Assembly (NCBI GenBank): GCA_947647505.1
Contig: CANSKO010000015.1
Span: 1-64,000 of the forward strand
Direction of reading: 5' to 3'
Origin: an uncultured Roseburia sp.
GTDB lineage: Bacteria > Bacillota > Clostridia > Lachnospirales > Lachnospiraceae
DNA: 64,000 nucleotides
The notes beneath the pieces are model-generated. The model was not told the origin of the DNA. It saw only the letters and a list, made by a program, of their open reading frames with translations, and did no database searches. Made by a program: the position numbers and the translations under genes. Below, piece by piece: positions 1 to 7,900 of the stretch (position 1 is the stretch's first letter; every line of letters begins with the position of its first letter).

Positions 1-2
1 AA

Positions 3-1334
3 ACCTTTAAGAAATCCGGCGCCAGCCTGAACGGATACCATCAGGACATCACAGAAACCATGGTGACGAGAAAGAAGCAGGAGCAGTCCATCATGGAGCT
101 TTTGGAGCGGGTGCGGCATGCAAACTCTGTAAAGAGCGAGTTCCTTTCCCACATGTCCCATGACCTCCGCACGCCCATCAACGGGATTATGGGAATGTTG
201 GCCATTCTGGAAAAAAGCTGGGACGATCCCAAGCAGCAGAGAAAATGCCGGAAGAGGATTCGCGTGTCAGCGGAGCATCTGCTGTCCCTGGTGAACGATG
301 TGCTTCAGGTCAGCAAGCTGGAGAGCGGAAGACTGGAGGAGGTGGAGGAACCGTTTGACCTTCATGTGATACTGGAAAACTGTATCGAGATGCTTTCTCC
401 TCTGGCGGAGGAACGGAAAATCCGGATGGAGCTGGAGGATTCCGGCCTGCGGCATGGCGGAGCCATCGGAAATCCGCTGCACCTGAAACAGATCCTAATG
501 AACGTGATTGACAATGCCATCAGATATAACCGGCCCCATGGCTCTGTATTTATCCGGGCGGAGGAGACCGCCTTCCAAAAAGGGACGGCAACCTGCCGTT
601 TTGTAATCGAAGACACCGGAATCGGAATCGGAGAGGATTTTAAAGAGCACATTTTTGAGCTCTTCACCCAGGAGAATCAGAACGCGAGGACCAACTATAA
701 CGGCGTCGGGCTGGGTATGTCCATTGTAAAGAAGCTGGTCGACCAGATGAAGGGAACGGTCAAGATCGACAGCCGGCCCGGCAAGGGGAGCGTGGTCCGG
801 ATCACGCTCCCCTTCCGGGTCGACGAGACGCGGAGTGGAGAGCCCGCGGGCAAGGCCTGGCATGTACCGGACAATATCGCCGGGATGCGAGCGCTTCTGG
901 TGGAGGACAACGAGATCAACTGTGAGATCATGGAGTATATTCTCAGAGACGCGGGTGTGGAGGTGGTGACAGCTGGCGACGGAAAAGCCGCAGTGGACGC
1001 CTTCACGGCAGCCGAGCCCGGGACGTTTGACTGCGTGCTTATGGATCTGATGATGCCGGTCATGAGCGGATATGAGGCGGCGCGGGTAATTCGCGGCCTG
1101 GACCGGAAGGATGCAAAAGCCGTGCCCATCATCGCTCTGTCAGCCAACGCCTTTGACGAGGATATCGCGCTGGCCAAAGACGCCGGGATGAATGAGCACC
1201 TGGCAAAGCCAGTGGACATCCATAAAATGTTTCACGTCATGAGCCGGCAAATGGACGCCGGAGGGCGGAGCGATTCAAGTAACCGTGTACCAGGAGGAGC
1301 TCCCGGAGAAGCCCACCCATCTCCTGGTAAGTGA
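3..1334 (+). CDS. Hybrid sensor histidine kinase, 5' end outside window
   Basis: The reading frame is open from the left edge, so the N-terminal sensor part is missing. The visible part starts with a short linker, then a HisKA dimerisation domain with the phospho-acceptor His in SHDLRTP (about residue 34 from the Met at 60). A HATPase_c domain follows, with the N box (NVIDNAIRYN), the G1 box DTGIGIG and a G2-type GVGLGMSIV. A C-terminal receiver has an acidic pocket (VEDNE), phospho-acceptor Asp in VLMDLMMP and the conserved Lys in AKPVD. Family knowledge: autophosphorylation, then transfer to the attached receiver. The last 20 or so residues (Gly/Ser/Pro-rich, ending near the IS3 fragment) do not look like receiver sequence, so the natural C-terminus was probably lost at a rearrangement. 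Confidence 0.9.
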   Translation, partial: TFKKSGASLNGYHQDITETMVTRKKQEQSIMELLERVRHANSVKSEFLSHMSHDLRTPINGIMGMLAILEKSWDDPKQQRKCRKRIRVSAEHLLSLVNDVLQVSKLESGRLEEVEEPFDLHVILENCIEMLSPLAEERKIRMELEDSGLRHGGAIGNPLHLKQILMNVIDNAIRYNRPHGSVFIRAEETAFQKGTATCRFVIEDTGIGIGEDFKEHIFELFTQENQNARTNYNGVGLGMSIVKKLVDQMKGTVKIDSRPGKGSVVRITLPFRVDETRSGEPAGKAWHVPDNIAGMRALLVEDNEINCEIMEYILRDAGVEVVTAGDGKAAVDAFTAAEPGTFDCVLMDLMMPVMSGYEAARVIRGLDRKDAKAVPIIALSANAFDEDIALAKDAGMNEHLAKPVDIHKMFHVMSRQMDAGGRSDSSNRVPGGAPGEAHPSPGK

Positions 1335-1549
1335 TAACAGTTGTTATTGCAAGCGTAACAGACCGTCAGATCACCAGCGGCCTTGCTATCCAAACTTTGA
1401 AGAAAGCGCTGGCATCACAGCCGCAGATCAAGGAAAAATTAATCCTCCACAGCGACCAGGGTTCCCAGTATACGTCAAAGGCCTTCGTGAAATTCTGTGA
1501 ATCCGTCCATGTAAGCCAAAGTATAGGCAAAGCAGGATGTCCATACGAC
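1335..1549 (+). pseudogene. IS3-family transposase (OrfB) remnant
   Basis: About 70 codons read as the middle of an IS3/IS150-type transposase integrase core. They include an IASVTDRQ-like strand and the diagnostic block LILHSDQGSQYTS followed by GKAGCPYD, which corresponds to the usual G.c.DNA..ESFF region. The similarity begins abruptly right after the kinase stop and ends at CPYD, before the catalytic Glu segment. There is no start, no OrfA and no terminal repeat, so this is a dead fragment left by rearrangement. Confidence 0.75.
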
Positions 1550-1551
1550 AT

Positions 1552-1689
1552 TGTGCTGTTCGGTTCTGAGGATTGCCGCCAGCGTATCGCAGAAATCCAC
1601 GGTTCGGGCTTTCTTCCGTTTTGTCGCCCCTATCTCGGTTTTGTGCCTTGCCCCGTTGTAGCGAATACGGCGGCGTACATAATATTTAT
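1552..1689 (-). pseudogene. Possible tyrosine recombinase (integrase) fragment
   Basis: On the minus strand about 41 codons are open and read like the start of the catalytic domain of a phage/ICE tyrosine integrase: a basic strand, then GATKRKKARTVDFCDTLAAI, resembling the TKTxxSRRTVxxxxxL segment of such enzymes. It is cut off at the IS3 fragment on one side and at the serine hydrolase stop on the other. No catalytic R-H-R-Y set is present. The assignment rests on motif resemblance only; a chance open frame is possible. Confidence 0.4.
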
Positions 1690-2972
1690 TTTGCTTTCTG
1701 CATAATAATCGATAATAGAAGTATGCCTTTTATTAAACTGCTAACAAAAAATAATGTTGACGAAATAACCACTGTTATAAAAACATCAGGAACAAATGAC
1801 TTTGCCACCCATAACGGTGTTTCAAAAAAGGTCGGAACAAGCAGCAGAATAAAAACCGTTATAAGCCAATCGAGCAATATGGGAAATAACGCTACCATAA
1901 GTTTTTTCCCTTGCTTTATTCTTTGGATATATTTGGGGAGCAGACATAATGATAAAATTGCTGTTGCTAATACAGCCATCATAATTAAATCAATCTGAAT
2001 ATGGCTTATTAAATACGCATTACCTGTAATTTCATTCGGCGGATTATCGAAAAGCATAAGAACCATGCCCCATCCCAAACGATCCATCATGTTGTTCGTT
2101 ACAAAATAATCATTTACATTTGATGCAATGGCGATTGCTATATCTTTTTTGGGAAGAATAAAAATACAGGAGGTTCCCGTTTCAACCAAGCCGCTATGAC
2201 GAAACACAGGTTCAGAAAACGGCTCTCTTACGGTAGCCCATCCGTACCCATACCAGAAAGGAATATCGCCATCAACATAAACTGTATCCCCATAAAACAT
2301 CGTATCTATGCCTTGTTTCGAAATAATTCCATTTCCACCGTTCAGATACATCTGTAAATATTTCCCCAAATCATTCGTTGATGCAGAAATGTATCCCGCT
2401 GGTACAGTAATCCATGAATTTTCGGACAAAGGATATTTATGCCTATTTTTAATATGAATTCCCCAATAATTTGTATAACCGTCAATCAATCCACTCTTTT
2501 TACTTTCGTCAAGGGTTGCAGTCGTGTGTGAAAGTTGAAGCGGATAAAACACATTTTCCGTTATATAGTCATTGTATGATTGCCCACTGACTGCTTCAAT
2601 AATTTTACCAAGCAGAGAGTAGTTTACATTCGCATAAATATGAATTCCCTGCTCATTGATAATTTTATAATCTTCAAGGGTTTGATATTCGCCTAAGCCG
2701 CTTGTATGATTCAGCAACTGGCTGACAGTGATTTTTTCTCCATCGGTTGCATCGGGCAAATACGTCAATATATTGGCGCTTAAATCAATTTTTTCCTGTT
2801 CGACTAACTGCATAATACAGATAGCCGTAAATGACTTGCTGACTGAACCGAGAAGGAATGGCGTGTCAGAATTTTCACAGTCACCATAGTTTTCAGAGAA
2901 TAACACCTTGTTTTTATCTACAATAGTTACAGACAACGAAGGAATGTAGGCATTTTTTACACAGGTTTGCAA
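1686..2972 (-). CDS. Serine hydrolase, class C beta-lactamase/PBP-like, with C-terminal membrane segments
   Basis: The protein has the three active-site motifs of the beta-lactamase-related serine hydrolases: SVSK (SxxK), YAN (YxN) and a late HSG triad. A C-terminal module of about 100 residues has roughly three hydrophobic helices. Family members are DD-peptidases, esterases or regulators of cell-wall metabolism; the substrate is unknown. In this frame the only start is a TTG at 2972-2970 without a ribosome site. A strong GGAGGG site lies upstream, 7 nt before an ATG at 3003-3001, but that ATG is one frame off. With a single-base indel the two frames join smoothly into a plausible N-terminus (FIEKYYLQTC precedes the annotated start). 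The gene is therefore either frameshifted or carries a sequencing error. It is noticeably more A+T-rich than its neighbours, which suggests transfer. Confidence 0.75.
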   Translation of the reverse strand: MQTCVKNAYIPSLSVTIVDKNKVLFSENYGDCENSDTPFLLGSVSKSFTAICIMQLVEQEKIDLSANILTYLPDATDGEKITVSQLLNHTSGLGEYQTLEDYKIINEQGIHIYANVNYSLLGKIIEAVSGQSYNDYITENVFYPLQLSHTTATLDESKKSGLIDGYTNYWGIHIKNRHKYPLSENSWITVPAGYISASTNDLGKYLQMYLNGGNGIISKQGIDTMFYGDTVYVDGDIPFWYGYGWATVREPFSEPVFRHSGLVETGTSCIFILPKKDIAIAIASNVNDYFVTNNMMDRLGWGMVLMLFDNPPNEITGNAYLISHIQIDLIMMAVLATAILSLCLLPKYIQRIKQGKKLMVALFPILLDWLITVFILLLVPTFFETPLWVAKSFVPDVFITVVISSTLFFVSSLIKGILLLSIIMQKAK

Positions 2973-3000
2973 GTAATATTTTTCGATGAATATACTTGTC

Positions 3001-3016
3001 CATATAAAAACCCTCC
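3001..3016 (-). promoter_or_regulatory. Orphan ribosome binding site and ATG, out of frame with the serine hydrolase
   Basis: GGAGGG (3016-3011) lies 7 nt before ATG (3003-3001). Translation from this ATG gives about 30 codons before a stop, whereas the hydrolase frame is offset. This is the best evidence for a small frameshift in the first ten codons of the hydrolase. Confidence 0.6.
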
Positions 3017-3150
3017 GTTATAATATTTTCGCACCTACATTACGGTTCTCCGATTGTCACAATAACCTACGGCGCACAATTCTAAAAAAGAAGAAAAAAA
3101 AATAAAAAAACGTGTATAACTTCTTTGATTTCAGACTATACTATGACTGT
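3017..3150. other. Non-coding A+T-rich gap
   Basis: No gene is apparent here. The stretch includes a long A-rich tract around 3085-3110. Together with 3151-3273 it separates the hydrolase from the next gene; both flanking genes are on the minus strand. Confidence 0.5.
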
Positions 3151-3187
3151 TCTCAAAGAGATGAATCCCCCACCCAACTCTTTGAGA
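3151..3187. repeat. Inverted repeat with C-rich loop
   Basis: TCTCAAAGAG (3151-3160) and CTCTTTGAGA (3178-3187) are perfect 10-nt arms around a 17-nt loop containing a C-rich run. There is no following T-run on either strand. With the hairpin at 3226-3268 it could form a small structured RNA on the plus strand. Confidence 0.55.
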
Positions 3188-3225
3188 CAATGCTACAAAA
3201 GATGCAAGAATACTTATCCTCCCCT

Positions 3226-3273
3226 GGAAGCCCCCGGGATTGCGCAAAGCGCAATGCCAGGGGCTTCCTTTTT
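3226..3273 (+). terminator. Strong hairpin with plus-strand T-run
   Basis: GGAAGCCCC pairs with GGGGCTTCC, with an inner GATTGCGC/GCGCAAT-type helix, followed on the plus strand by TTTTT. The T-run is on the plus strand, although both flanking genes read minus. It may end an unannotated plus-strand transcript, or serve imperfectly as the 3' hairpin of the adjacent minus-strand gene, whose stop codon is at 3274. Confidence 0.55.
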
Positions 3274-4875
3274 CTACATCGCATCCAGCAGGCCGGCCAT
3301 TCCTTCCCGCTCATATACTTCTTTATAATATCCAATTTCTTCCCGAATCAGATCGTCAATGACCTGCATACCCAAAAGCTCTACCGGAGCCTTATCATCC
3401 GTCATAAGGTACTCTCCGGCCCGATACGTTTCAAGCCCGTCCAAAACCTCCTCCATCAACGCGCAAAGCTCCGCATCGGCAAGCGCCTGCACGCCGCGGG
3501 AAAGCCCGTCGCGCATTGCTTTGGAATCGGAAGCGTACAATTCCCGGTTTGTGGAGCCTTTCACGTCGATCGTATGGACCTCGTCAAATACGGATGCAAT
3601 CGTATCCGCCAGATATTGATTCAGATTGCCTTCCCGCTCGCCGCGCATGTTCATATTGACGACCATCACGCCATCGTCCTTTAAATGCGCTTTGACAAGC
3701 GTAAAAAATTCCACCGAAGACATCTGAAACGGGATCGTAATATCCTGATACGCGTCCACCATAATCACGTCGTATTGTCGATCTGCGACATTTAAGTATG
3801 CGCGCCCGTCATACGTATAGACAGAAACCGTATCCGGCATCTGGAAATAGTTTTTCGCCAGGGCTGTGATTTTTTCATCAATTTCTACGCCCTCTATGCG
3901 CGTCTGCGCAAAATACCGCCCGCACTGCGCCGCAAACGTGCCTGTCCCGTTTCCAAGAATCAGCACGTCCGCGCTTTCTTTCTCCATAACGTTCGCCATT
4001 AGAGGCGCGGCCAGCGCATAATCGTAATACATGCCGGTCAGTCCGCCGTCTTTCTTTAGCACGGACTGCACGCCAAAGAGAACGTTCGTTGAAAGAATCA
4101 CCTGCTCGTCGTCCTCCTTCACCTGTAAATAATTGTAAACCGATTCCCCTTCATACGTCAGATCCGATTCCCAGAACGCAAAACGGTCCGAATGCCCCAT
4201 CGCGCAGCAAAGCGCAAATAAGACGCCGCAGACGGCCAGCTTTCCGCCTCCCTTCTTTGCAGAGAGGAAATATAGGGCGGCCAGAAGAAGCAGGATGCCC
4301 GCAAACAGGAAAAACGTAATGGACGTTCCAACAGCGGGAATTGTGACAAACGTCGGCAGAAACGTTCCGATGATGCTTCCTATCGTATTGGACGCATTTA
4401 ACATGCCGACGGTTTTTCCGCTGTCTGAGAGGCTCTCAACCGTATATTTGACAAGCGACGGCGTCACCGTTCCCAGCAAAAACAGCGGAAATACAAAGAT
4501 GACCATACAGGCGGCAAATCCGGCAAAGATCAGATAATTACTGTTCACCGTAAAGATCATGACGGCGGAGATCGCCAGAATGATATATTTCCCAACGACG
4601 GGAATCAGCGCAATCCACAGAGCGGCGATCAGGATTCTTCCATAGAGCCGGTCGGGATTTGGATTTCGATCGGCGGACCTTCCGCCATATATATTGCCAA
4701 GCGCCATCGCAATCATAATCGTGCCAATGATAATCGTCCATACAATCTGCGAAGAGCTGAAATACGGCGCAAGCAGACGGCTCGCGCCAAGCTCCACCGC
4801 CATGACGGACATGCCGGCGAAAAATTCCGTTAAAAACAGGTACCACTTATGGCGTACTATCTTTTTTTCATGCAT
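3274..4875 (-). CDS. Membrane-bound spermidine-synthase-like protein (fused MFS/SpeE type)
   Basis: The N-terminal 200 or so residues form about six or seven hydrophobic segments, starting with a conserved-looking FLTEFFAGMSVMAVELGASR. The C-terminal half is a Rossmann methyltransferase-like fold of the spermidine synthase family: SAM-site ILGNGTGTF, acidic VEIDEK, YDGRAYL and IMVDAYQD. Family knowledge: such fusions often lack proven aminopropyl transfer, and no polyamine genes (speA, speD) are nearby, so the substrate is unknown. The start at 4875 is chosen because AAGGAG lies 9 nt upstream. An upstream in-frame ATG at 4941 runs back toward a terminator and lacks such a site. The protein is 533 aa. 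Confidence 0.8.
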   Translation of the reverse strand: MHEKKIVRHKWYLFLTEFFAGMSVMAVELGASRLLAPYFSSSQIVWTIIIGTIMIAMALGNIYGGRSADRNPNPDRLYGRILIAALWIALIPVVGKYIILAISAVMIFTVNSNYLIFAGFAACMVIFVFPLFLLGTVTPSLVKYTVESLSDSGKTVGMLNASNTIGSIIGTFLPTFVTIPAVGTSITFFLFAGILLLLAALYFLSAKKGGGKLAVCGVLFALCCAMGHSDRFAFWESDLTYEGESVYNYLQVKEDDEQVILSTNVLFGVQSVLKKDGGLTGMYYDYALAAPLMANVMEKESADVLILGNGTGTFAAQCGRYFAQTRIEGVEIDEKITALAKNYFQMPDTVSVYTYDGRAYLNVADRQYDVIMVDAYQDITIPFQMSSVEFFTLVKAHLKDDGVMVVNMNMRGEREGNLNQYLADTIASVFDEVHTIDVKGSTNRELYASDSKAMRDGLSRGVQALADAELCALMEEVLDGLETYRAGEYLMTDDKAPVELLGMQVIDDLIREEIGYYKEVYEREGMAGLLDAM

Positions 4876-4946
4876 TTGGCTGTGCTCCTTTCCGTTCGCG
4901 TAAGCTCTTTCCAGTATAGCGTTTTTTATTCCGATTGGCAATGCGC

Positions 4947-4982
4947 AAAAAAACAGGCTGCCGCGCGGCAGCCTGTTTTTTC
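4947..4982. terminator. Bidirectional rho-independent terminator
   Basis: Perfect hairpin ACAGGCTGCCGC/GCGGCAGCCTGT at 4953-4976, flanked by an A-run on the left and a T-run on the right. On the minus strand it directly follows the stop of the LRR surface protein gene. Confidence 0.9.
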
Positions 4983-4986
4983 TGTT

Positions 4987-7900
4987 CTATTTCCGTATCC
5001 GTATCCGAATCGTTCGTTCCGCTTTCCGATACCGCCTCGTTTCCTCCGCCGTTATCCGGATCTGATAGACGCCCTTTGGCGCGTTCTTTTTGATTGTCAC
5101 CCTGCCCTTCTTCGTAACAGAAAGATATCTGCCTCCCTTTATCACACGATAAGCAAGCGCGCCGTCTCCGGTCGTCTTTGCGCCGATCGCAAACGAACGG
5201 GCTTTTTTCTTCAGCTTTCGCGCTCTGTAAGTCCATGCGGATTTCTTTACCGTAATCCTCTGTGCGGCGCGGTTCGTCTCCGCTCCGGATTTCGAAACGT
5301 ATACGACGCGTATCGGATCGGATTCTGCGCTTTTATACGCCCCGTTGGTCCCGGAAGAAGCAGAAAGCCAGAACAGATAAGCGCGCCCCTCTTCCAGCCT
5401 CCAGTTTTCGAAAAGACACGCCGTCTCCCCATTTCGCAGGGTCTTATACGCGCTTTTCTCTTCGCCCTCTTCCTTCCAGTACAGACGATACTGCGCCGCA
5501 TGCGGCACCGCATTCCAGTAAATCCAGATCCCTTCCAGCCCCTGCTCCTGCGAAAGAACGGGCTTTTCCAGGGATGGCTTCGTATAAATCAGGCGTATTT
5601 CGTCCGATGCCGATCCCTTGTACGCCCCATTCGCCCCGGATGAAGCGGTCAGCCAGAAGATATAGGCGCTTCCCTCTTCCAGCCTCCAGTCATCGAGAAG
5701 ACACGCCGTCTCCCCATTTCGCAGGATCTTACACGCGCTTTTCTCTTCGCCCTCTTTCTTCCAGTACAGACAATACTGCGCCGCATGCGGCACCGCGTTC
5801 CAGTAAATCCAGATTCCTTCCAGCCCCCGCTCCTGCGAAAGAACGGGCTTTTCCAGGAATGGCTTCGTATAAATCAGGCGTATTTCGTCCGATGCCGATC
5901 CTTTGTACGCCCCATTCTCCCCGGATGAGGCGGTCAGCCAGAAGATATAGGCGCTTCCCTCTTCCATGATTCCTGTGTCTATAAAGCGAAATTCCGTCTC
6001 GCCATCCAAAAAGGATTTCCTGGCATACCCATTTTCGCCCTCCTTTCGCCAGCATAGACTGTACGACTGCGCATGCAATACCGCATCCCAGTAAAACCGG
6101 ATTCCCGCCTCCTCCTCATACGAGAGGACGGGCTTTTCCAGGGATGGCGGCGCATAGGTAACGCAAAGAACCTCTGATTTACGGCCGACTAATGTCCGAT
6201 TACGGGCAGATACATAAAATTCGTACGCTTCCCCCTCTTCAAACCGCGTCTCCACATGCCATCCAGACTGATACGTCTCGCTTAAAATATACGACGCCAT
6301 GCCCTCCTCAAACGTGGCGTCTTCATCATCCGCATAAATTCTCTCATAAGCATATCCCCCTTCTGTTCCCGCCTTTCGCCAGAACAGCGTATAAGACAAC
6401 GCTTTGGGCACCGTATTCCAGCGCAGCGCAATGCCGTCCGCCACACATTCGGCCGTAAGGTCCGGCGCCTGTAATTCATACGAAACATGCTCTTCGTATG
6501 CCCCCTGCGCGTCTATCGTATAATAGGAAATGCCACGCTCTGACGTCACATACCATGTCGCCTTCCCCTGATACAAAATCGGCCTGCAATCTGACAAAGC
6601 CCCCGCCTCCTGCGAAAAAACAGAGCCGCTTACCCTGCCCTCTCCGTCCAGAAACGCATAGTACAGCGTAGCAGAATCCGAAGACGACGCCCCTATGGCT
6701 TTCTCCGTCCACAAAATCAGAAAACGATCCTGAGAAAACTTTACGAACTGCGGCGTAGATACGCGAACGGCATCTTCTTTCTTATAATCCGTCATCCATC
6801 TGACATTTGTCTCACCGCTGCTGCGATTGCGGGCGGATACAAAAATATTCATCTCCTCCGCTTCCAGCGCCGCGCGATATGCGGATGCGCTGCTTTGATC
6901 AACCGACGTCCCCACGGCAAGATAGCAGCTGTCTGAGCACTCAAATCCCCCAACGCTGACGCCCGTCGTATTGTCTCCATCAGTTCCCTGGATATCCAGA
7001 AGGCTCGCGCTTCCCCCCACTACTACGGCGCGCGGAGCGCCGTCTCCATGATCCAGATAAAAGGGAACGCCATCTTCATCCAGCGCAACGAACTGATTAA
7101 ACGAATGCGACACATAACTCTCATACATAGAAACTTCATAATCCGCCCCGTATTGCGTCATCGTAGGAATATGGACGGAAAAATTCAGATTCGCCTGATG
7201 ATTCAATCCGTCAATATGCGTATACATTTCATGGCTTGTATGCAGATACAGGACGTCCCCGCTCTGTGCCATGCGAAGCGAGCCTGCATCAAAAGGAATC
7301 GTCGTATTGGCTCCGTACAGTCCCACAGAATCCAGCCTCACCCAGTCTTTGGAATAACGTACGACGCGGATCACCTCCACATCATCCTCTTCCCTGGGAT
7401 TCTCCTGCCCGAACACCATGAAATTATAATCGCTTCCGGCATAGAAGCCGCCAAAGATGGACAGCTCCATCGGCACCATCTTGCGGGAAAGGAACCGGAA
7501 GCTTTCGTCGTACGTTTCCACGGAAATCCCCTGGCTTTCATTCTGCAAAACGTCACCCTCCCACAACCCCGTCCAGACCGCATCGTATTCTACCCGCGTC
7601 AGCGTCCCGTCTCCATTGTCCGCAAGATAAGAATTTACAATTTCCGCCATACGCCGTCTGCTCATATCCTGTCTGCCCTCATTTGTATTCAGAGTATGCA
7701 TCGGTTCATCCGGCCCCTGCGTCGGCTGCGGCATATCTTCCTCCGAAGGGCCTTCCCATTCGACCGGCGCATCTCCCAGCGAATGAAACGGAAGATTTGC
7801 GTCGGCTGCATACTGTTCCGCCGCTGATTTCGCATAACCGGTGATCGTCAGCGCATCGCACGCTCCAAACGCATCCGTTCCAATCTTTGTAACCGTATAT

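Noticed and set aside
1573-1998. Plus-strand frame opposite the end of the serine hydrolase
   Set aside because: It crosses the fragment junction and the antisense of a gene with clear active-site motifs.
5262-5969. Plus-strand frame with internal amino-acid repeats opposite the LRR/FN3 gene
   Set aside because: The repeats only mirror the 285-bp DNA repeats of the real gene on the other strand.
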